Below, piece after piece: positions 15,027 to 22,986 of a DNA stretch of 33,152 nt; position 1 is the stretch's first letter; the number at the start of each line of letters is the position of its first letter. A program made the position numbers and the translations under genes. The stretch is from Aestuariivirga litoralis. GTDB taxonomy: Bacteria > Pseudomonadota > Alphaproteobacteria > Rhizobiales > Aestuariivirgaceae. The stretch covers positions 1 to 33,152 of the forward strand of contig NZ_WAHS01000003.1 in NCBI RefSeq assembly GCF_015714715.1, in the 5' to 3' direction. The notes under the pieces were generated by a model. The model searched no databases, was not told where the DNA came from, and was given only the letters and a program-made list of their open reading frames with translations.

Positions 15027-15419
15027 CTAGTTTGCCTTGGCAGAAAGCTCTTTAATGCTCTTCCGCCCGTACTTTTTCAGCACAAGATCAATGGCTTCAA
15101 GGTAGATGTCGTGCGCCTTGACGTCATAGTCCACAGCCACAAACTTGATTTCCTTGGCCACGGCCTTTGGCAAATAGAGGCCGACTCGGTCGGTATCACC
15201 ATCCATGGCAGGCGCCTTGGCCGCAACTTTTCGAGCGGGCTTAGATCGGGAGAGCTGGGAGACGCTTGCGGCGGGCGCCGGCGCGGCGGCGGTAACTGCG
15301 GCAGGCTGGGGTGCCGCGGCAACTGCCGCTTCCCCCTGCTCTTCTGCGGCTGGGGCTTCGGCCGGTTCTTCGACGGCGGCCATCAAACTGGCCAGGCTGG
15401 GTTTAGGGAGCTTGCTCAT
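15027..15419 (-). CDS. parB: Ribbon-helix-helix partition protein (ParB/ParG analogue)
   Basis: The 130-residue protein has a disordered alanine/proline-rich N-terminal half (about residues 15-75) and a C-terminal domain RVGLYLPKAVAKEIK...KAHDIYLEAIDLVLKKYG typical of a ribbon-helix-helix DNA-binding fold. The ATG at 15419 overlaps the parA stop (ATGA). In ParA/ParG-type systems the small RHH protein binds the centromere and represses the par operon through the same repeats; the repeats upstream of parA fit this. The symbol denotes role, not homology to classical ParB. Confidence 0.85.
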   Translation of the reverse strand: MSKLPKPSLASLMAAVEEPAEAPAAEEQGEAAVAAAPQPAAVTAAAPAPAASVSQLSRSKPARKVAAKAPAMDGDTDRVGLYLPKAVAKEIKFVAVDYDVKAHDIYLEAIDLVLKKYGRKSIKELSAKAN

Positions 15420-16069
15420 GCGGCTTCGACCTGTTGGGTTTCGGGTTTCGTGCGGTTGTCGATCCAGGTCCACAATTCGCGGATCTCGGTCGAGGCCTTA
15501 CCGTCCGGGTTCTGTTCAATGACCCCCATGCCGTGGGCCATGGCGTCGATGTAGTCGTGGCGGGTCACGATAGCCGGCTCTGCACAATGGCCCATGGCGG
15601 AAAGCGCCCTCCCCGCGTCTGTGATGCGGATGTTGCGCCCAGGGGGACAGTGATTGAGCACAAAGGCAAAAGGCCGCTCCAGGCGCAGAATGCTCTGGAC
15701 CGTGGCGGATGAAGCCTCCAGATCAACGATGCTCGGGCGAACGGGCACGAGGCACAGGTCTGAGGCCGAAATAGCGGCAGCTGTTGCCGGCGTATCGCGG
15801 CCGGCCGTGTCGATCACGACCAGGTCAATGCCGGCCTGCTGCAAGGCGGTGAGGGCCGTTTTGATGCGGCCTGGCTCGACTGTATCGACATCGACCCCCT
15901 CGTCGGCCCACTTGGCGCGGCGCTTTTTCCAGGCCTTCAGGCTTCCTTGGGGATCTAAATCAAGGACATAGACCATAAGGCCGGCATCCTCGGCAGCGAT
16001 CGCGATATTGGCGGTCAACGTGCTCTTGCCCGTGCCGCCTTTCTGGGTGACGAATGTGATGGTGCGCAT
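15416..16069 (-). CDS. parA: ParA-family partition ATPase
   Basis: The 217-residue protein has the deviant Walker A KGGTGKST (residues 10-17), then VLDLDPQGS and VVIDTAGRD, all typical of small ParA/MinD ATPases that move plasmids over the nucleoid. It lacks an N-terminal HTH, so regulation is probably done by the RHH partner. The ATG at 16069 was chosen over a GTG three codons earlier. It is coupled to the downstream RHH gene, and the repeat-rich centromere/operator abuts its start. Confidence 0.95.
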   Translation of the reverse strand: MRTITFVTQKGGTGKSTLTANIAIAAEDAGLMVYVLDLDPQGSLKAWKKRRAKWADEGVDVDTVEPGRIKTALTALQQAGIDLVVIDTAGRDTPATAAAISASDLCLVPVRPSIVDLEASSATVQSILRLERPFAFVLNHCPPGRNIRITDAGRALSAMGHCAEPAIVTRHDYIDAMAHGMGVIEQNPDGKASTEIRELWTWIDNRTKPETQQVEAA

Positions 16070-16070
16070 G

Positions 16071-16370
16071 ATTCGCACTATAACACTGTAGTGTTAAAGA
16101 GCAATGACACTAGAACACTATGGTGTGATGGTGTTGCAGTGTGGCAACACTTTAGTGTTGTAGTGTGATAACGCCTTAACACCATAGCTCTATCGCACTA
16201 TCACGCTATAGCGTTATCACGGTAAAACACTCTCACACTGTAGAGTCATGACACTGTGCCGCGGGCCGGCCACATTGACTCCCTAACACTGTCACACCAT
16301 ATCGTTATCACACTACGGTGTTACAGAGCGAAATCACTATGGTGTGATAGCACTATCACACTATTGGCAG
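16071..16370. repeat. parS: Partition centromere and par operator (parS-like)
   Basis: About 300 bases are packed with AACACTA/TAGTGTT half-sites and degenerate forms. Examples are the near-palindrome at 16081-16096, the palindrome CAACACT-TT-AGTGTTG at 16145-16160 and several CACTATNNTGTG-type pairs up to 16365. I count roughly 15-20 half-sites in mixed orientations. The location upstream of parA suggests both centromere and operator function. No credible gene lies in it. Confidence 0.85.
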
Positions 16371-16476
16371 AATATTCAGCTTTCCTCAAGAATAGCTCTG
16401 CTATAGAAGAATGCGTTAACCAGTGGCGGCAACTCAAGGAGGAGCGGCCGGCACATTGGACTAAACAACAAGAAGC

Positions 16477-17082
16477 TTGACCAATTACACGAGCCAGACA
16501 CAGCAACGGCCCTCTAGGCTAGGCAAGGGTCCGAGAACGGCTGAAGAGATCCACAATCGCTTTCGGGCGAAAAAAATCACTCGTATCGTAGGGCAGGGTG
16601 GTCGGATCCGAAATTTCGTACAAGCCCATAATGACCTGATCCACGATCACCAGGCACTCCTTGTCGATTACGAAAAAATCTCTGAGGAATTCGCCGTTCT
16701 AAAAATCCAGGTGAACGAGATGATGGAATTCATTTCTGTCATCATCTCTGGACAAGGCGACAATTCTGTCCCCTTATCTCAATTGGAAAACTCAACGAAG
16801 AGAGGCCAACCTGGCTCTCCTTCGAGATTCCAGGCTTTGACTTCTCCCGCCCAGGAGAACGACATGACGAAGTCTGAAGCACGAGACACTGCAAAACCTT
16901 CCCCAGACGCTGTGGCCTTCCCCACAGGCATAACCCTAAGCAAAGAACGCGCTATCGCCAGCCTCAAAGGGCTGACGCGTGAGAAGCTCGATGCCCTCGT
17001 TAATGCGGGGCGCAAACGATACGATGAGCGTTGGAAGATAGACAGTAACGCAGAGACTGAGTATCAATTCTCGCGGAAGTAG
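16477..17082 (+). CDS. Hypothetical protein with coiled-coil segment
   Basis: The 201-residue protein is of unknown family. The only long start is a TTG at 16477, since an in-frame stop lies shortly upstream. A strong AAGGAGGAG at 16436-16444 is too far (32 nt) to serve it, so the start is doubtful. The N-terminal region is basic (AEEIHNRFRAKKITRIV), then a helical, probably coiled-coil stretch (about residues 48-92), a low-complexity linker and a charged C-terminus. It lies between the centromere and the ADP-ribosyltransferase-like gene, with a hairpin separating them. It might be a DNA-associated accessory protein; that is a guess. Confidence 0.55.
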   Translation: MTNYTSQTQQRPSRLGKGPRTAEEIHNRFRAKKITRIVGQGGRIRNFVQAHNDLIHDHQALLVDYEKISEEFAVLKIQVNEMMEFISVIISGQGDNSVPLSQLENSTKRGQPGSPSRFQALTSPAQENDMTKSEARDTAKPSPDAVAFPTGITLSKERAIASLKGLTREKLDALVNAGRKRYDERWKIDSNAETEYQFSRK

Positions 17083-17085
17083 TAA

Positions 17086-17109
17086 TTAGGGGCCCAATCG
17101 GGCCCCTAA
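17086..17109. terminator. Palindromic hairpin
   Basis: A perfect 10-bp stem TTAGGGGCCC/GGGCCCCTAA with a 4-base loop lies 3 bases after a stop codon. The T content after it is modest (CTCTATTC), so termination efficiency is uncertain. Confidence 0.6.
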
Positions 17110-17133
17110 CTCTATTCGGGCGAGATTGGGCAG

Positions 17134-17697
17134 ATGATAGCAAGCACTGTCATTGGATATCACGGGACAACAACCGAACGGGTTGCCGGCATCAACACAG
17201 GTTTCCAGGCAGGGAAGCGCGCGGCATCCTGGCTCGGGGAAGGCATCTACTTTTTTTACAACGCGCCGCTTCACGCCGAAAACTGGTCAAAGACCGTGGC
17301 CAAACGTAAGACCAGGACCGGGAAGCCGGTTGTCATCACGGCCAACATCACGCTTGGCAACACGCTCAATCTTCTCGACAGCGAACATTGGGATCGCATG
17401 CGCGCTATTGCCAACATTCTCGATCCTAATAGATTGAAGCAACTCAGCCCGAAAGCACTCTACCTCAAGCGAACGCCAAAAAACCTGGGGGAGAATGTCG
17501 GCGACCACTATCTCATGGAAGCCTATATCAATTGGCTAGAGGACGAGACTAAAACAGAAATCGACACGGTCATTGCCGCCTTCATCGAGGGCAAACCTAT
17601 CCATCCGGATTCGTGGCTGTTCGACCAATCGCATGTCGCAATATCTGTGAGGACCCCCGGTCGCATTGAAATCCAAGGTCAGCAAATCTTCGATTAG
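17134..17697 (+). CDS. Stand-alone ADP-ribosyltransferase-fold protein
   Basis: The 187-residue protein has the signature of the PARP-like (H-Y-[EDQ]) ADP-ribosyltransferase fold. H10 is in GYHGTT, Y39 in WLGEGIYFF, followed by A48-x-x-W51, and a late strand FDQSHVAISVRTP has Q165 at the position of the third residue. The arrangement is that of DUF3990-like single-domain ARTs. The enzyme would use NAD+ to modify a protein, nucleic acid or small molecule; the target is unknown. No secretion signal is visible, so it acts inside the cell. Its 3' end overlaps the convergent methyltransferase gene by 4 bases. It could be a toxin or a defence effector. Confidence 0.72.
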   Translation: MIASTVIGYHGTTTERVAGINTGFQAGKRAASWLGEGIYFFYNAPLHAENWSKTVAKRKTRTGKPVVITANITLGNTLNLLDSEHWDRMRAIANILDPNRLKQLSPKALYLKRTPKNLGENVGDHYLMEAYINWLEDETKTEIDTVIAAFIEGKPIHPDSWLFDQSHVAISVRTPGRIEIQGQQIFD

Positions 17698-18392
17698 TGC
17701 AGGGAGAACCCTCCGGCTAATCGATGCGAGGCTGTTGCTTGATGAGCAGCGTCAAGCTCAAGGCCCAGCCAATCTCGGCCGCACTCTTTGGCGGCAACCA
17801 GGGATGAGCCAGAGCCACAGAAGGGATCGAGCACCAAACCTCCTGCCGCACTGAACGCGTTTATAAGCGGTTTCAGAGAATCGACGGGCTTCTGCGTCGG
17901 ATGAAGCTTATTACCAGTGTAGGACCAGCCCAGCACATCGGGGAGTGGATCTGCGGGCAGGGCAGGGCGCCCCTTTGTCAAAAGGTAGGCGCACTCATGG
18001 CGAGCCCCGAGATAGCGAGCACTCGAAGAGTAGGGCTTCGCGAAGACCAGGTGACCCGCGAGGCGAAAGCCGGCTGCCTTCCACGCCGTGGTGAAAGCAT
18101 CGGCCGCAGTCCAGCCATAGAAGCTGACGCAGAATGAATTGTGTTTCAGCACGCGGTAGGCCTGCTCAAAGGCCGGCGCCAGCCAGTCCGAGTTGTCGTC
18201 ATTGGCAACGGTTCTACCGTGACGGTCGCGGTAGTGGCACACGTAGGGCGGGTCAGTAAGGATGAAATCGACCGTATTGTCCGGGAGATCCTTCATTAGT
18301 TGGATGCAGTCGCCTTGGAGGACTGTGTTGCGGAGGAGGGCCGATACGGCTGGGATTGCTCCCAGCCGTTGGCGTTTGGCAAAGCGGCTCAT
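17694..18392 (-). CDS. Orphan beta-class DNA adenine methyltransferase
   Basis: The 232-residue enzyme has motif IV DPPY at residues 47-50 before the SAM-binding DPFCGSGSS at 189-197, the beta-class order also found in CcrM-type N6-adenine or N4-cytosine enzymes. The HPTQKP motif precedes the SAM motif, as usual. The short region between them leaves little room for a large target-recognition domain. No cognate nuclease adjoins it, so it is probably an orphan used for protection from host restriction or for regulation. It is coupled (ATGA) to the upstream small gene and convergent with the ART-like gene. Confidence 0.92.
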   Translation of the reverse strand: MSRFAKRQRLGAIPAVSALLRNTVLQGDCIQLMKDLPDNTVDFILTDPPYVCHYRDRHGRTVANDDNSDWLAPAFEQAYRVLKHNSFCVSFYGWTAADAFTTAWKAAGFRLAGHLVFAKPYSSSARYLGARHECAYLLTKGRPALPADPLPDVLGWSYTGNKLHPTQKPVDSLKPLINAFSAAGGLVLDPFCGSGSSLVAAKECGRDWLGLELDAAHQATASHRLAGGFSLH

Positions 18393-18604
18393 CGGCCGGA
18401 GCTTTGCTTGGTAGTGCCATCTTGCTCTTTGCGCTTGCGGATAACCAGGCGGCCATTGACGGGTAGGGCCTTAAGCGTGAGGTTGAAGCCCTGGCCGTCT
18501 TCGTGAGACCACATGGCGCCGATTTCGGTCCAGAGGGCTTTCTCGCCTTCGCCTTCCACGATGTAGGCGATGTGGGTGGGTCGGCTTTTCGGTTGGGTTG
18601 TCAT
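18389..18604 (-). CDS. Small conserved plasmid protein (paralogue of 3196-3375)
   Basis: The 71-residue protein is clearly related to the 59-residue protein at 3196-3375: both share IAY-V-GEG, WTEIGA-W-H, G-G-N, LKALP and GRLV-RK. Its stop overlaps the start of the adenine methyltransferase by ATGA, so the two are co-translated. The SD in front of the ATG at 18604 is weak. The family is not recognised. Coupling to a methyltransferase here but not at the other locus gives the only functional hint. Confidence 0.75.
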   Translation of the reverse strand: MTTQPKSRPTHIAYIVEGEGEKALWTEIGAMWSHEDGQGFNLTLKALPVNGRLVIRKRKEQDGTTKQSSGR

Positions 18605-18881
18605 CGTCGGATCTTTCGCTTGATTCTCCAGCTGCGCCTTTCGCGGCTGGTGGGTGTCACAGGCGACAGACTCCTAAAACCGGGAGGCAAGGTGGGTCCG
18701 GCCGAGGGCTCCTTCAGGGAAACGGTTGGATGCCTTGCGTCGCGGTGAGACTGGCGCACACCCGCCGCCTTGCCCGCGATGGTGTAGATGGAAAGCGAAA
18801 CGGCCTAACGACGACGCCGGCCAAATTAGCCACCCCCAGATCCTTTCATGTGAGAAGGGCAGGTGACCGCATTCATGGACT

Positions 18882-19106
18882 TCAGGCGCCTATGAGCCAC
18901 CGAAGAACCAGGGACCAGATTATGCCAGGCCCATAGGCAAGGCCTGCGAAAACGCAAATGCCAAAGATAAGTGAGTGGCACAGGGAAAGCACCATGGCCG
19001 GCTTCATGCCTCTGCCTCTGCCTTCGGTGCGCCAGATGCCGTGCCGTAAGATCAGCACATCGTCCTTTCCCAGCTCCATCGGGCGCGATGATTTTTTTGT
19101 CGTCAT
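18882..19106 (-). CDS. Small membrane protein (uncertain)
   Basis: The 74-residue ORF starts at an ATG at 19106, with a polar basic N-terminus (MTTKKSSRPMELGKDDVL) and a C-terminal hydrophobic stretch (about residues 36-72) that could make one or two membrane segments. A longer form with a start at 19232 is possible. The SD is weak and no family is recognised. It is retained because composition is protein-like and nothing overlaps it. Confidence 0.45.
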   Translation of the reverse strand: MTTKKSSRPMELGKDDVLILRHGIWRTEGRGRGMKPAMVLSLCHSLIFGICVFAGLAYGPGIIWSLVLRWLIGA

Positions 19107-19460
19107 GGGCACCCGTGATCCTTGATCTTTTCTCAATGACACACTTCGTTGCGGCATGGACCGTGTACGCGCGTCCAAATCCTTCGCAGCGTAGCGTCGG
19201 CGCCTAGGCGTTAAATGCGATAGGTCCTTCATGGTCTCCCGCTCGAATATGTCAGGTCACGCCCGCAAAACGAATGCGGACGCGCGTCCATATTTTGGCG
19301 ATCAGGGTAGGGGGCTTGGTTCGCCGTTAAGTGCGAAAACACGGCCTTAAAAAATCACGCTTGACTGATTTCCTAGAATGAGAACATAGATAGAACGGCT
19401 GTCCTAGACGGCCGCCAATCCCCATCCCGAATTCAACTCATTTTATGAGGCCGCACAGTC
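19107..19460. promoter_or_regulatory. Regulatory region of the Y-family polymerase gene
   Basis: This gene-free stretch contains a 12-bp palindrome GGACGCGCGTCC (19278-19289), a related half-site near 19167-19176 and the LexA box at 19382-19396. No other gene is supported. Confidence 0.5.
19382..19396 (+). promoter_or_regulatory. LexA (SOS) box, alphaproteobacterial type
   Basis: GAAC-N7-GAAC (19382-19385 and 19393-19396) is the reverse-strand form of GTTC-N7-GTTC, the known LexA site of alphaproteobacteria. It lies 65 bases before the start of a translesion polymerase gene, a classic SOS target. Confidence 0.85.
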
Positions 19461-20711
19461 ATGCGACCGCTGGAAACTATTAGGGTCATGTATCTCGATT
19501 TCGACGGGTTCTTCGCGTCCGTCGAGCAAGAGGCGGACCCGAAGCTCCGCGGCAAGCCCATAGGGGTGGTGCCTTTCCTCGGCGTGAGAAGCACGGCCGT
19601 CATCGCGTGCTCTCGGGAAGCGAAGGCCAGGGGCGTTCAAAACGTGATGAGGATTCCCGATGCCTTGGCGATTTGCCCGGATCTTGTTCTGGTTCCTCAA
19701 AAGCCGGATCTTTACCGTCGCGCGCATAACACGCTGCTGGCCGAAATCGATTCCATCCTCCCGATCGACACGGTGAAAAGCGTCGATGAACTGTGTTGCC
19801 GGCTGGACGAGCGCGCAATCGCCAACCCCCGTGAGCTTGCACGCGAAATCAAAGCCAACCTGGCTGACAGTGTTGGCCCCTTCATCACATGCTCCATTGG
19901 TTTTGCGGCAAACCGTCAGCTGGCGAAAATTGCCTGCAAGCAGGACAAGCCCAATGGCGTCACGGTCTGGCATCCGGCCTCTATGCCGGCGCCACTCTTT
20001 AAGGTTCCGCTCGATGATATTCCGGGCGTGGGCACGGCTATGAGGCGGCGGCTTGCCATGGTCGGCATCGCTGATACGGAACGCCTCTATGCCATGCAGC
20101 CCAAACACATGCGCAAGGTCTGGCGGAGTGTTGTGGGTGAAACGCTCTGGTATGCCCTTCACGGCTACGACGTGCAGGCGCCCGAAACGGAGCGCGGCAT
20201 GTTCGGCCACGGCCGAGTGTTGCCGCCTGAAGCGCTGCGTTTCGACCAGGCCTATGAAATTGCGCGCATGCTCTTGGTCAAAGCTGCGCGCCGGCTGCGT
20301 CGCGAGAGCTACTATTGCTCGGGCCTTTGGGTCTGGATGGATGTGACGGATGGCCAATGGTCGCGGAATCGGTCAATGCCCATGGTGCGTGATGATCACG
20401 CGATCATGGGGGCGCTCCGCGCCCTATGGGAAGAGGCTAGGGCGACTTTGCCGCCCAGGCTGTTGGTGTATCGCGTAGGCGTGACATTGACGGACATCAC
20501 GCCGGCGAGCGCGCGCCAGATGGATATGCTGCTCGATGATGAGGAGGAGCGCCGCAAATGGGAGGCGATCACCTCAAGCATGGACACCATCAATTATCGC
20601 TACGCGAAAACAGTGGTGAGCCTCGGGCCTTGGAATCCACCTGGTGCCGGCGATCACGTCGGCGGCAAGATCAGCTTCACACGCATTCCATCCGCAGAGG
20701 ATTTCATATGA
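19461..20711 (+). CDS. Y-family (DinB/UmuC-type) translesion DNA polymerase
   Basis: The 416-residue protein has the N-terminal catalytic strand MYLDFDGFFASVEQ (first catalytic aspartates), a YRRAHNTLL fingers region, SVDELCCRLD with the catalytic D-E pair (about residues 109-118), and a helix-hairpin-helix-like DDIPGVGTAMRRRL. The C-terminal little-finger region follows. No beta-clamp motif was confirmed. The LexA box upstream shows SOS control. Its stop overlaps the next gene (ATGA), giving an SOS pair with a zinc-ribbon protein. Plasmid UmuC-like polymerases raise mutation and damage tolerance in the host. Whether it is closer to DinB or UmuC/ImuB cannot be settled by eye. Confidence 0.92.
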   Translation: MRPLETIRVMYLDFDGFFASVEQEADPKLRGKPIGVVPFLGVRSTAVIACSREAKARGVQNVMRIPDALAICPDLVLVPQKPDLYRRAHNTLLAEIDSILPIDTVKSVDELCCRLDERAIANPRELAREIKANLADSVGPFITCSIGFAANRQLAKIACKQDKPNGVTVWHPASMPAPLFKVPLDDIPGVGTAMRRRLAMVGIADTERLYAMQPKHMRKVWRSVVGETLWYALHGYDVQAPETERGMFGHGRVLPPEALRFDQAYEIARMLLVKAARRLRRESYYCSGLWVWMDVTDGQWSRNRSMPMVRDDHAIMGALRALWEEARATLPPRLLVYRVGVTLTDITPASARQMDMLLDDEEERRKWEAITSSMDTINYRYAKTVVSLGPWNPPGAGDHVGGKISFTRIPSAEDFI

Positions 20712-20962
20712 ACTGGAAAGCGCAGCTCCGGGTGAGCGACCTTGATCTCCAGGAGCGCCTGGAAGTCACTTGCCGGCGCTGTGGCCACGTGCATTTCCTC
20801 ACGCCTTTCGTGATATTGCGCCAGGGAAAGGAATTGGGCTTCCTGCACTTGGATGAGGTCGAGGCTCGGACGCGGTGCAAAGCGCGGGGATGCGGGGGCA
20901 GAGTACGCCTTGCCAAACGTCGTCCCGGAGAAACGTCCGGGTTTGTGGGTGGAATGCCGTGA
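20708..20962 (+). CDS. Zinc-ribbon partner of the Y-family polymerase
   Basis: The 84-residue protein starts at an ATG at 20708 that overlaps the polymerase stop. It carries a CRRCGH knuckle (about residues 21-26) and a second pair CKARGCGG about 40 residues later, forming a likely zinc ribbon, and ends in a basic tail. Translational coupling to an SOS polymerase suggests it binds the polymerase or DNA. The family is not named by me. Confidence 0.78.
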   Translation: MNWKAQLRVSDLDLQERLEVTCRRCGHVHFLTPFVILRQGKELGFLHLDEVEARTRCKARGCGGRVRLAKRRPGETSGFVGGMP

Positions 20963-21452
20963 AGATGCCAAGCAGCAAATAAATCGTCCTTCTGATTTCT
21001 TTGCCATAGGTCCTGACGCGGGCAAGCTTGAAGGCCTCCATGGCCATGGGCCCTGTGCCGCTCAAGTTGTCGCCATTGAAGGTCCCGAAATTCCGGGCCT
21101 TCGATTTGGCAGTCCGTGGTTTGTGGTTCATGGTTTCACACTCATGAGATCCCGGCAATTTAGAGATTTCGTCCACGCTCGTTTCGTGTTTCTCAAAATA
21201 CCGGTTCGACTAATCACAAAAAACCGTGCAGATACACGGGGACGCGCGTCCCTGTGCCGGCATGATCTTCCGCCCCGCGAGTCAGGTTACCCGCGGTAAA
21301 ACCGCGTCAACGCGACCCCAGGGTCATCATGCGCGGCCATAAGGTCTTTAACACTTGGCGCCCTGGGCGACGCCCCTGACACTGTCAGCCCCAAGCCCAT
21401 TTGGGCAGCACGAAGCGGCCGGCAGCTGGCGGCTCCGGCAAAAGAAAAGGCC
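20963..21452. other. Intergenic region with palindromes
   Basis: No supported gene is present. A near-perfect 22-bp palindrome centred on GGGACGCGCGTCCC (21238-21251) shares its 12-base core with the palindrome at 19278-19289. A small hairpin CGCGGT/ACCGCG follows (21292-21306). A minus-strand ORF starting near 21131 (MNHKPRTAKSKARNF) looks protein-like in its first 60 residues, but it would overlap the zinc-ribbon gene and is not called. Confidence 0.4.
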
Positions 21453-21505
21453 GGGGGGCTCATTGCCGCCCCCCGACCCCGCTAGGATGTTTGAGAAGGA
21501 AAAGC
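21453..21505 (+). repeat. Direct repeat copy B with internal hairpin
   Basis: The 53-base element is nearly the same as 11563-11617. The first 22 bases (hairpin GGGGGGC/GCCCCCC) are identical, and GCTAGGAT and GAAGGAAAAGC are conserved. It abuts the stop codon of the minus-strand gene at 21506, so it is immediately 3' of that gene. Confidence 0.75.
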
Positions 21506-21706
21506 TTACTGAGGCCAGCCTTTGGTTTTCAAGTCCTTGGCTTCTTCTTCCAGGGCTTCGATGTGCTTGACGGTCGATGCTGCCAGGGCCGCGCGCGACG
21601 GGGTGGTCGGCACCTTGGCCAAGTCTTCCAGGAGCGAATGGCCGCGCTGGATCATCTCCAACGTATGGGCGTGAAGGCTGCGGTAAAGGGATGGGTCTTG
21701 AGTCAT
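21506..21706 (-). CDS. Small helical protein (hypothetical)
   Basis: The 66-residue ORF starts at ATG 21706 (MTQDPSLYRSLHAHTLEM). It is strongly helical and amphipathic, ending EALEEEAKDLKTKGWPQ. Earlier in-frame ATGs exist (up to 21784), but none has a clear SD. No family is recognised. Its stop touches repeat copy B, which may serve as its terminator. It could be a small DNA-binding or antitoxin-like protein; that is speculation. Confidence 0.5.
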   Translation of the reverse strand: MTQDPSLYRSLHAHTLEMIQRGHSLLEDLAKVPTTPSRAALAASTVKHIEALEEEAKDLKTKGWPQ

Positions 21707-22023
21707 TTGCAAAAATCTCATCTTTGAGGTTGAGCCGTTATTGGCTGAAGTATTTATCGTCCGCAGACAGGTGGCTTCATGCACCCAGGGCAGGGCGCCA
21801 TGCGCAAACGCAGCCTTCGTTTCAGCTAAACAGGGACCCGCGCAATGTCATCCAAGTTGCCCCTCATTTCTATATTCGTCCCAGCGGCAAGGCCGACACT
21901 TCGGCATTGCCGATCATCAGCCCCCGGCTTGCCCTGGACTGCGGTCAAGAGCTGGCGCGGGCGCACAAACGAAGTGCGGAGCCACGGGCTCTTGACGGCA
22001 AAGGCCAGGGTTAGCCAAGCGCG
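21707..22023. other. Intergenic region downstream of the recombinase gene
   Basis: I see no supported gene or clear regulatory site. A short GAGCC/GGCTC hairpin lies near the right end. Because it adjoins a tyrosine-recombinase gene it could hold the recombination site, but no obvious inverted core was found. Confidence 0.3.
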
Positions 22024-22986
22024 CTAAATGAGGATTCGTTCTACTTCATCCAGGTTCACGTCATCACTGCGCCGATCGTACAGCTGCGTGGTCCTGGTGG
22101 ATGAGTGATTGGCGATCGTGGCCGCTTTCTCAAGCGTGCCGCCGTTTTTCAGATAGGCGGTTATGCCCGTCGCCCGGAATGTGTGATTGCCGGCCTTGGT
22201 GAAGATACCGGCCGCCATGGTGCGGCGGACGACCATGTCATAGGCGTTGCCACGGGGCAGGGGGGTCTTTGTCAAAACACCTGTGCCACGCCCGATCGTG
22301 CAGAACAAAAAACCTTTCGGGTCATTGCGCAGGCCTTGGCCGTCAATGAAGGCCCGGAGATAGTCTTCCAGATTGTGGTGGCAAGGCAGCTCATGGAATT
22401 TGCCGCCCTTTTCATGCAGACGAATCCAGAAGCGGTTTCGCTGCACGTAAACATCTTCGACCCGCATGGCGACGGCGGCGCCGATGCGCGCAAAAGAATA
22501 GACCATCAAACCAATGAGTGCGCGGTCCCGCAAACCAATGGGTGTCGAGATGTCAATGCTATCCAGGAGAAGCCGGGCTTCGTCCGGTGCCAACACAGGG
22601 GTCTTTCCCTTTCGCACGCTATGCTTGGGGCCTCTCACCACATGCGCGGGATTGGTGGGGATCACTTGGCCAAGAACAAGCCAGTCAAAAAGCATGCGTA
22701 TAGCGGAAAGGTGTTGCTTGGTGGTCGGCGCGGCCTTGGTCCGCGTCATCAACTCCACATAGGCTGCCACATGGACCGGCTGAATGCCGGCAAGGGCCGT
22801 GACGCCATTCTGTTCGCAAAAGCTCAGGAAATCGCCAACTGCTTTAGCATAGGCCTTCCGGGTGTTGAGGTTGCGGATATTCGAGAGAAAGAAATCCACG
22901 AAACGCATGCGGGCCTTCTCGCCGGCCGCATACACAAGCGGGGGAAGGGGAGATTCCGCGACAAGAAGGGCGATATCGCGCGTCAT
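22024..22986 (-). CDS. Tyrosine recombinase / integrase
   Basis: The 320-residue protein has an N-terminal SAM-like core-binding domain (about residues 25-110) and a catalytic domain with the arginine in FARIGAA (about 167), lysine in EKGGK (about 197), HTFR (H about 268, R about 271), the second histidine in ANHSS and the nucleophile in QLYDRR (about 301). The first arginine motif, often ARxSE, here reads ARIGA. The ATG at 22986 overlaps the Abi_C stop (ATGA), so expression is tied to an abortive-infection-type operon rather than to an att site. It could resolve multimers, move the module or control its orientation. Confidence 0.9.
   Translation of the reverse strand: MTRDIALLVAESPLPPLVYAAGEKARMRFVDFFLSNIRNLNTRKAYAKAVGDFLSFCEQNGVTALAGIQPVHVAAYVELMTRTKAAPTTKQHLSAIRMLFDWLVLGQVIPTNPAHVVRGPKHSVRKGKTPVLAPDEARLLLDSIDISTPIGLRDRALIGLMVYSFARIGAAVAMRVEDVYVQRNRFWIRLHEKGGKFHELPCHHNLEDYLRAFIDGQGLRNDPKGFLFCTIGRGTGVLTKTPLPRGNAYDMVVRRTMAAGIFTKAGNHTFRATGITAYLKNGGTLEKAATIANHSSTRTTQLYDRRSDDVNLDEVERILI

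Noticed and set aside
16071-16370. CRISPR array
   Set aside because: The repeats are short palindromic half-sites with irregular spacing, no constant spacers and no cas genes; they fit a partition centromere.
16256-16480. Plus-strand ORF of 74 codons ending at the TTG start of the 16477 gene
   Set aside because: Its GTG start and first half lie in the partition repeats and it has no SD. The last 38 residues look protein-like, so a frameshifted or misplaced N-terminus of the 16477 gene cannot be excluded.
20799-21131. Minus-strand ORF beginning MNHKPRTAKSKARNF
   Set aside because: It overlaps most of the zinc-ribbon gene on the other strand, has no SD, and its C-terminal part has shadow-like composition.
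21577-22014. Plus-strand ORF spanning the small helical gene and the recombinase 3' flank
   Set aside because: Overlaps the small gene antisense, lacks an SD and shows no recognisable domain.
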